A stretch of DNA of 64,000 nucleotides from Alnus glutinosa. Its lineage: Eukaryota > Streptophyta > Magnoliopsida > Fagales > Betulaceae. The first letter of the stretch is position 1, and each line of letters begins with the position of its first letter. The position numbers were made by a program, and so were the translations under genes. The DNA is taken from NCBI RefSeq assembly GCF_958979055.1, contig NC_084889.1, positions 33,423,951 through 33,487,950 of the forward strand, read 5' to 3'. Of this stretch, positions 57,850 through 64,000 are shown one piece after another. The notes beneath the pieces are model-generated. The model had not been told where the DNA came from. It saw only the letters and a list, made by a program, of their open reading frames with translations, and did not search any database.

Positions 57850-58480
57850 AAACCAACTAAAAAATAAGGCTCATTAAATAGGCACATTGATTTGGTAGGT
57901 CACAATTACTAAGATCCAACTGTCGAAGCATCTGAAATGCCATCGACCAACAACCATCATTAAAATCACTTAAATTTGTCGAAGGCAACAATTGGAGTAA
58001 TTATGCACTTGATGAAATTGTAGATTCTTAATTTTGTGGATGCAATAGGGAGCATGGAGTGTTAATATCCTCCACCTTCTTTAGATACTTAACAAATTTT
58101 GAACCCTCAAAAGAAAGATACTCTAAATTTTGCAACTGAGAAATGTTATTTGGTAGATTCTTGAGGTTTGTGCAAGCGCTTAGATCTAATTTTTGAACCC
58201 TATGATGTACCCATAGGATGAAGGCATCCATTTTATGCTAATACAACTATTAAGATTGAGAAGCTCCAAATGTTGCAACCGATGAATACTATCCAGAAGA
58301 TTCGTAAGGTTTGTGCAACTACCTAGATTTAATTTTTTTAGCCCCAACGAGGTTCCCAATAGATGAAGGCAGTTCCTCACTACCAATTCTTCAAAGTTGA
58401 TGTACTCGATCTAAACATTCCATTTCACACTCAATTTTAAGAAAGTTCTTGAGCCTTAAGCAAGCACAAAGGACATGAAA
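57850..58480 (-). pseudogene. TNL relic G: degraded LRR exon
   Basis: The minus strand carries LRR pieces KLNLGSCTNLTNLLDSIHRL and KLDLSACTNLKNLPNNISQL, plus LSFEGSKFVKYLKKVE, closely matching relic F. It is shorter at the 5' side: the exon start with the IPDFSRVPN segment seen in F is missing. Frame breaks between the pieces rule out a product. Confidence 0.78.
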
Positions 58481-60100
58481 TTTGAGAGAGAAAAAATAAA
58501 TAAATAAATAAGTTTACATCAAAGAGAGAGAGAAAAAAAAAAAAAAAAAGGAATAACATAATGTTTGAATATTCTTTTAGATATAAATTAGCTGAGCTCC
58601 ACCCCAATTGGTTGTTTTGCAATTCTACCATTTGAAGTCGCCAAGTCGACCATTATATTCAACCATTTTTGTTTTTTTAAAAAAAAACTTCGCTGGGATA
58701 TATCTTTCATAGTGGTCCTAAACTGAGTGGAAATGGCCATTCAAACTCCTTAATTGAGAAGGTTAGGTGATCTTTCCCAGGCAATGAGATCGGAAAAATA
58801 TTCATCGGTGCCAATTCCTATTCTTCGTTATTGCCATATAACCAAAGGTGGAATAGGGCTCGGATGCCATCAGGTTTTGCTATATATAATTAAAATAAAT
58901 TGAAGATAAGAGTATAAAATTATATAGGTCAATCGTAACTTAATTCATTTAATTAAATTGCTCAAATCCTTTAATCCTAATCCTATAATTTTATATTGAG
59001 TTTATGTCAAGCTTGCGAATCATATAAAAAATTGATTCCCATTATGTCTCGTTTTGAAGCATGAGTATAAAATTATATAACTATATAGATCACCCTTAAT
59101 ACGATCAATTTAATTAAATGGGTCAGAATTAATTTTAATTTGTAAATCTTATAAAAAAGACAACCCTAATTAAAGACCCAACTTTAGTTAAGTCATAATT
59201 TGAGCCCGGCCTGCACAAAATATTGTAAACACCGAAAAATATTTTAGCATTTTTTCTTAAATAAATATTAGACCTAGGCAGAGCCTGCCCCTAGTAGGCT
59301 AGTAGGGCTTGATAAACTTGGTGGGTTGGATTATGATTGATGCAAGGTCAGTGCATGCACGGATTTCAAACAATGCATTTAAGGGACTCTCCGGTATAGG
59401 AACGTGAAAAGCCATCGTGCTAGTTGTAACATTTAAAGATCCGCACCAAAGCAAGTGAAAAAAAGATTCTCGTCATTTAAAATAAAGTTAATGTATCTAA
59501 ATGATATTACATTATTTTTAATTTTAAAAAATTTGTTAATATTGATTTTATAAAAACAGATAAATATACCAACTTTAAATTTTGATCTTTTATTTAAAAT
59601 AAATAGTATTTATTTAATTAATTAAATGAAATAGATAAGATCCTATTCCAAAACAAGTAAGCAACCGCACAAACAATATTTAATGGAAATAATTAATGAA
59701 AGACTCTTTACTCTTGAGTTTCCCAAAGCCAACTAAAAACCAAGGCTCATTAAATAGGCACATTGATTCGGTAGGCCTAACTCTTGTGGTGAGTAGTTGA
59801 GTCATAATTGAATCTCCTTTGATAGAAAATACAGTTAACAATCTTTCATAAACTATTTGTTTAGTCTATTGAAATAAACATTTTTTTTTTTATTTTTTTG
59901 TTTGAAAATATATTTGACAAATTTTTTTTTATGGAATACATACCTTAATTTTGAAAAAAAAAGGCAAAAAGATGTTTATTTTTTGAAGTTGTTTTAAATA
60001 ATAAATTAGCTCATATATACTCTTAACAAAAGTTAAAACATATATGTTTTGTACAAAACGGACAGACCGAACTACAAACTTCAATAAAACTCCACGAGTC
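58481..60100. other. Non-coding block between relic G and TNL-C
   Basis: 58595-58795 and 58860-59330 repeat the block next to relic F. 59337-59785 repeats 45100-45575 and then breaks off. 59800-60060 is AT-rich. No gene is seen. Confidence 0.5.
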
Positions 60101-60106
60101 CGAGCT

Positions 60107-60113
60107 GGTCAAA
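60107..60113 (-). promoter_or_regulatory. W-box upstream of TNL-C
   Basis: TTTGACC on the minus strand, 162 bases before the start codon, in the same conserved block as in TNL-B. Confidence 0.5.
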
Positions 60114-60274
60114 GTCTCATAATAAGGAAATTGGTAAGAAGTTGCTCATTTTTCTTTTGATTATGATGCGACGCGGCATCCACTTACTCTATTTATTTAA
60201 TTAACTAAGGAGCGCTATCTTCTGCCATTCTCTCTCAATTTTATCAACTAACTACTTGTCTTCCAACTTCGTCC

Positions 60275-62964
60275 ATGGCCATGGCTTCCTACCCACCTTC
60301 TTCTTCTTTTTCTTTTTCTTCTTCTTCCTCTTCCTCTTTTCGATGGGATGTATTCTTGAGTTTTAGAGGCGAAGACACTCGCACAACTTTTACTGCTCAT
60401 CTATACACAGCTTTGCGTCGAAACGGAATCAACACCTTCATGGACGACAAACTTAGAAGCGGAGACGAAATTTCACCAACACTTCTCAAAGCCATTGAAG
60501 AGTCTGAGATTTCAATCATTGTACTCTCTAAAAACTACGCATCATCCCGATGGTGCTTGGATGAGCTAATAAAGATCCTCGACTGTAGAAAAACAAGGGG
60601 GCAACAGGTCCTACCGTTGTTCTACTACGTAACTCCTTCGGAAGTACGTCATCAAACCAATACTGTTGGGGAAGCATTTGCTCAACTTGAAAAATGGTAC
60701 AAGGATGATGAGAAGAAGGTGAAGATGTGGAAGTCAGCCCTAACACAAGTGGCCGCTTTGTCAGGGTGGCCTTTGGAGAACAGGTATTTCTAATCACTCT
60801 TCTAGACTTTTTTTCTCCTAATAAGGGGAGGACTTGTAGTCAGTATGAGGATTGGGCTTTCCGAAGGGGAAGATTATCCCTTACATCATAATTAATAGCC
60901 TACCATATTCATTGCTTATGGAGAAAAAAAAAAAATCATTTTGTTACTAGATCATATTTTTATTCTTTTTGTTATATATGAACATAACTCATTAGGTGTT
61001 TTGTATTGGCAGGAATGAACCTGAATTTATTCACAAAATCATTGAATGGGTGAATTCTATATTAGTGAAAAAGACATACTTAGAAGTTGCCCGGTATCCG
61101 GTTGGAATAGAGTCCCGTGTACAATATGTGAAGTCGCTTTTAGATATAGCGAAGAATGATAGTACGTGCATGGTAGGGATCTTCGGAACTGGTGGAATTG
61201 GTAAGACAACTATCGCCAAAGCTATTTACAACTCGATGGCTTCTCAGTTTGAAGGTAGTTGTTTTCTTAGAGACATTAGAGAAACTTCAGGCCAAATGGA
61301 CGGTTTGATCCGTTTGCAAAAGAAGCTTCTTTCTGAGATCCTAGGAGGTTCAAGTCCAATGATTGGCAATGTTGATCAAGGAATTACTTTGATAGAGAAG
61401 AGGCTTCGCCTAATAAGGGTACTTCTAGTTCTTGATGATGTGGATCAGTTAGACCAATTACAAAAGTTAGCTGGAAAAACTACTTGGTTTGGCGTAGGAA
61501 GTAGAATCATCATAACAACAAGAGATAAACATTTACTTTGTGCACATGAAGTTGATTCAGCGTACCTGGTAAATGGGTTGGATCATAATGAAGCTCTTCA
61601 GCTTTTTAGTTGGCATGCCTTCAATAGAAATAAACCTGATGATGATTTTGTGGATATCACAAAAGATGCGGTAAGTTATGCCGGAGGATTGCCACTAGCT
61701 TTAACACTGCTAGGCTCGACTCTAAAAGGTAGAAAATTACCTTATTGGGAAAGTAAATTGGCCATGTACAAATTAATTCCTCACGATGATATTCAAAAAA
61801 AGCTTAGAATAAGTTTTGATGGGTTGGATGAAAATGCCAAAAATATTTTCCTTGACATTGCATGTTTCTTCAGAGGAAGAAGGGTAGAAGAAGTCACAAA
61901 AATACTAGATTGTACTCGTGGTTCTCACTCATATAGTGTTGCCATTGAAGAGTTAATGGATAAGTGTCTTGTAACACAGTCTTGGTTCGAAAGATCATTG
62001 GAGATGGATAAGTGTCTCGTAACACGGTCTTGGTTCGAAAGATCATTGGAGATGCATGACTTACTGCAAGAAATGGGTAGAGAAATTATTCGACAAGAAT
62101 CACCCGATGAACCTGGCAAGCGCAGTAGATTGTGGTATCATAAAGATGTTCGGGATGTCCTAGAAGGAAATGCGGTAAAAAATATGTTAAAATCCCTTTT
62201 AATTTTACCTCTGTTAATTAGTTTTTCGTGAGTTAAGCTACTAGAAAAATATTGAACCTTTTTTTTTTTTTTTTTGCATAAAAGAGCTAAAATGTTACAC
62301 TAGGATACATATATGTTACGTAAAAGAGTTGAATAAGTAGAATGAATTTAATTTCAGTATAATTGGCTGTGTTTTGTAAAACCATTTATAAAATTGTTTT
62401 CAAATAATAGGATAGTTAATTTATCACGACCTCTCTTGAGATTTTACAAAATAAAAATATTGCTTCAAGTTAGATGTTTGTGGGTCTTTCAAGGGTTGGA
62501 TATTCACGTAAAACTAGTGATGTTCATATTACAAAGAGAACTCTTTTCATATTACAATAATTTTTTTTTTAATAAAAACACTTTTTTACACTTTTTTTTT
62601 TTTTTTTTTAATTCTTTCTTGTTTTGAAAACTCTTTTCATTATTAACGTTCTATATGTGTGGACAATACATACAACCTTTCTCAATTTTTAATTAAGTAA
62701 TTGGTTAAAGTCTCTTTCAAAAAATCTAAAATCAAAAACAACTTTCGAAACCTTTGGCAAACATGCCCATTACTTCTTGTTTGGTAAAAATTTTCAAAAC
62801 TCTTTTGTATTCTCAATCAGTGAAAATCTTTACAAATACTAGTTAAGCAAACAAATTTTAAAATATCATCTCCACCACTAACACACTTTTGAAAATTAAC
62901 TACAAAACACTCATCAAAAAATAAAACACAAAAACATTTTGCAATTTCTTTCAAGAAAAAGATT

Positions 62965-63023
<59 letters not shown>

Positions 63024-63754
63024 CAGCTGTAGGGGTGTTGATTACATGAATTGACAAATATAAAGAGTAAATTTCTTTACAAATAAAAAGTCGGGGTGGT
63101 TCTGCCGCCACCTAATGGCGACCCAAAGGTGGCTTCCACATAGATCTGGTAGTCACGCAGAGGCTTCCAAACAAATCTAACGGTCACTAGACGAATCTTG
63201 TGGCCCCATGGATGCCACCAAATCCATTTGGCAGCCCCGTGGTGCCAGCAAATGCTTCTGTCGGTGGTTGTTGCCACTGTAAAGCCACACTCTTTTTTTT
63301 TTAATTTTTGGTTTTTCAAAAATGCATCTCAAAATTTTACCAAATCAATTTTCTTTTATTAACTCCACATCCAACACTTTGTTAAAATGTAGCCCCGGCC
63401 ACCAAATCAATTCTGAATTTTTACCTTTTTCAAAACCCATAATACTTTTCAAAACTTTACAACATAGCAGTCTCAGTAATTTTTTACTCATTTTAGAATA
63501 ACTAAAAAAATAAATTGACAAAGAATGTTACAAAATATATGAAAAAATAGAATGATTTTAATTAAGAAAAATAAATAAAAGCATCATTGGTAACTGCTTT
63601 CCATTATTTCAAAGATGTGCAAGGTTTTTATGAGTATCTTACCTTTTCTTTGATGAACAAGTAAGGGTAATATGTAAATATATACAAAAGAAACATTAAT
63701 TTTGAGAATGCGATGATTAGTCACTTTAGACCAAAAGACAAACAGTATAAGCTT

Positions 63755-63809
<55 letters not shown>

Positions 63810-64000
63810 ATCAAGACAAGAATTATAGTTCTAGGAAGTGTTAAAATATGGAGAACTTTATGTTGGGATTTTGCTGATACACTTATACATTGTCTTGGCA
63901 GGGAACAAACAAAGTTGAGGGCATATTGATAGATTTGCCTAAACCAGACTTGATACACTTAAGTTCCAAAGCCTTCAAGAATATGACAAGGCTCAAAATA
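60275..64000 (+). CDS. TNL-C: TIR-NB-ARC-LRR gene, 3' part outside window
   Basis: Exons 60275-60783 (TIR), 61013-62174 (NB-ARC) and 63902 to beyond the window end (linker). The first two join in phase (1671 nt, 557 codons) without stops. The N-terminal tract is Ser/Phe. TIR: VFLSFRGEDTRTTF, CLDEL; FYYVTPSEVRHQ has Tyr where the paralogues have Asp. NB-ARC: GTGGIGKTT, LLVLDDVDQLDQ, GSRIIITTRD, GLPLALTLLG, MHDLLQEMGREIIRQ. A 16-residue unit (DKCLVTQSWFERSLEM) is duplicated in tandem immediately before MHD. It closely resembles TNL-A but lacks the CACTA element and the 5-base insertion. The gene is open as far as visible; LRR and C-JID exons should lie just past the window. Confidence 0.9.
61960..62055 (+). 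repeat. 48-bp in-frame tandem duplication in TNL-C NB-ARC
   Basis: Two units of 48 bp beginning GATAAGTGTCT and ending CATTGGAGATG encode the same 16 residues with one change (Q to R). TNL-A and TNL-B have one unit. Confidence 0.85.
62967..63021. repeat. AT microsatellite in TNL-C intron 2
   Basis: About 27 AT units. The same position in TNL-A (24583-24617) and TNL-B (40851-40863) is shorter, so the locus is expanding independently in the paralogues. Confidence 0.9.
63758..63806. repeat. AT microsatellite just before TNL-C exon 3
   Basis: About 24 AT units in intron 2, 96 bases ahead of the exon 3 acceptor. Confidence 0.9.

Overview
The window is nuclear DNA of a flowering plant. It is AT-rich, its genes have GT-AG introns, and it carries a plastid fatty acid desaturase gene, TIR-NBS-LRR (TNL) resistance genes and typical plant transposons. 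The protein and element types suggest a woody rosid. Fagales is a guess, based only on the look of a LINE-like ORF at 35.8-36.4 kb.

Layout. 0-0.5 kb is the right end of a CACTA transposon. 3.1-4.4 kb is an intact intronless BTB/KCTD-type gene on +. 6.3-12.6 kb is an apparently intact 11-exon FAD6 gene on - (plastid omega-6 desaturase; 436 codons when the exons are joined, with every phase checked). From 15.4 kb to the end lies a TNL cluster. It holds relic E (-, 15.4-16.5), TNL-A (+, 20.6-27.5, nearly complete but frameshifted in NB-ARC), TNL-B (+, 38.1-43.9, intact by reading frame, about 1196 aa), LRR relic F (-, 45.6-46.4), truncated TNL-D (-, 51.8-55.1, LRR and C-JID only), LRR relic G (-, 57.9-58.5) and TNL-C (+, 60.3 to beyond the window, open as far as visible).

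Between TNL-A and TNL-B sits a composite block. It contains a rearranged partial FAD6 duplicate (28.7-32.4 kb), the 3' end and LTR of a Ty3/gypsy fossil (32.4-35.8), a LINE-like ORF1 fragment, and the first exon of a granule-bound starch synthase gene flanked by 20-bp direct repeats (36.4-37.1).

The paralogues date and delimit many insertions. A CACTA element in TNL-A intron 1 has perfect empty sites in TNL-B and TNL-C. A Mutator-type MITE in the FAD6 duplicate has its empty site in FAD6. A 1.08-kb GC-rich hairpin at 56.1-57.2 kb has near-empty sites at 46.8 and 58.9 kb. I found no prokaryotic-type system, CRISPR array, tRNA or rRNA. The most notable features are a tandemly duplicated FAD6 transit-peptide exon in which one copy has lost its donor site, a TNL-A promoter split by captured DNA holding an orphan first exon, and repeated back-to-back pairing of a degraded minus-strand TNL with a plus-strand TNL.
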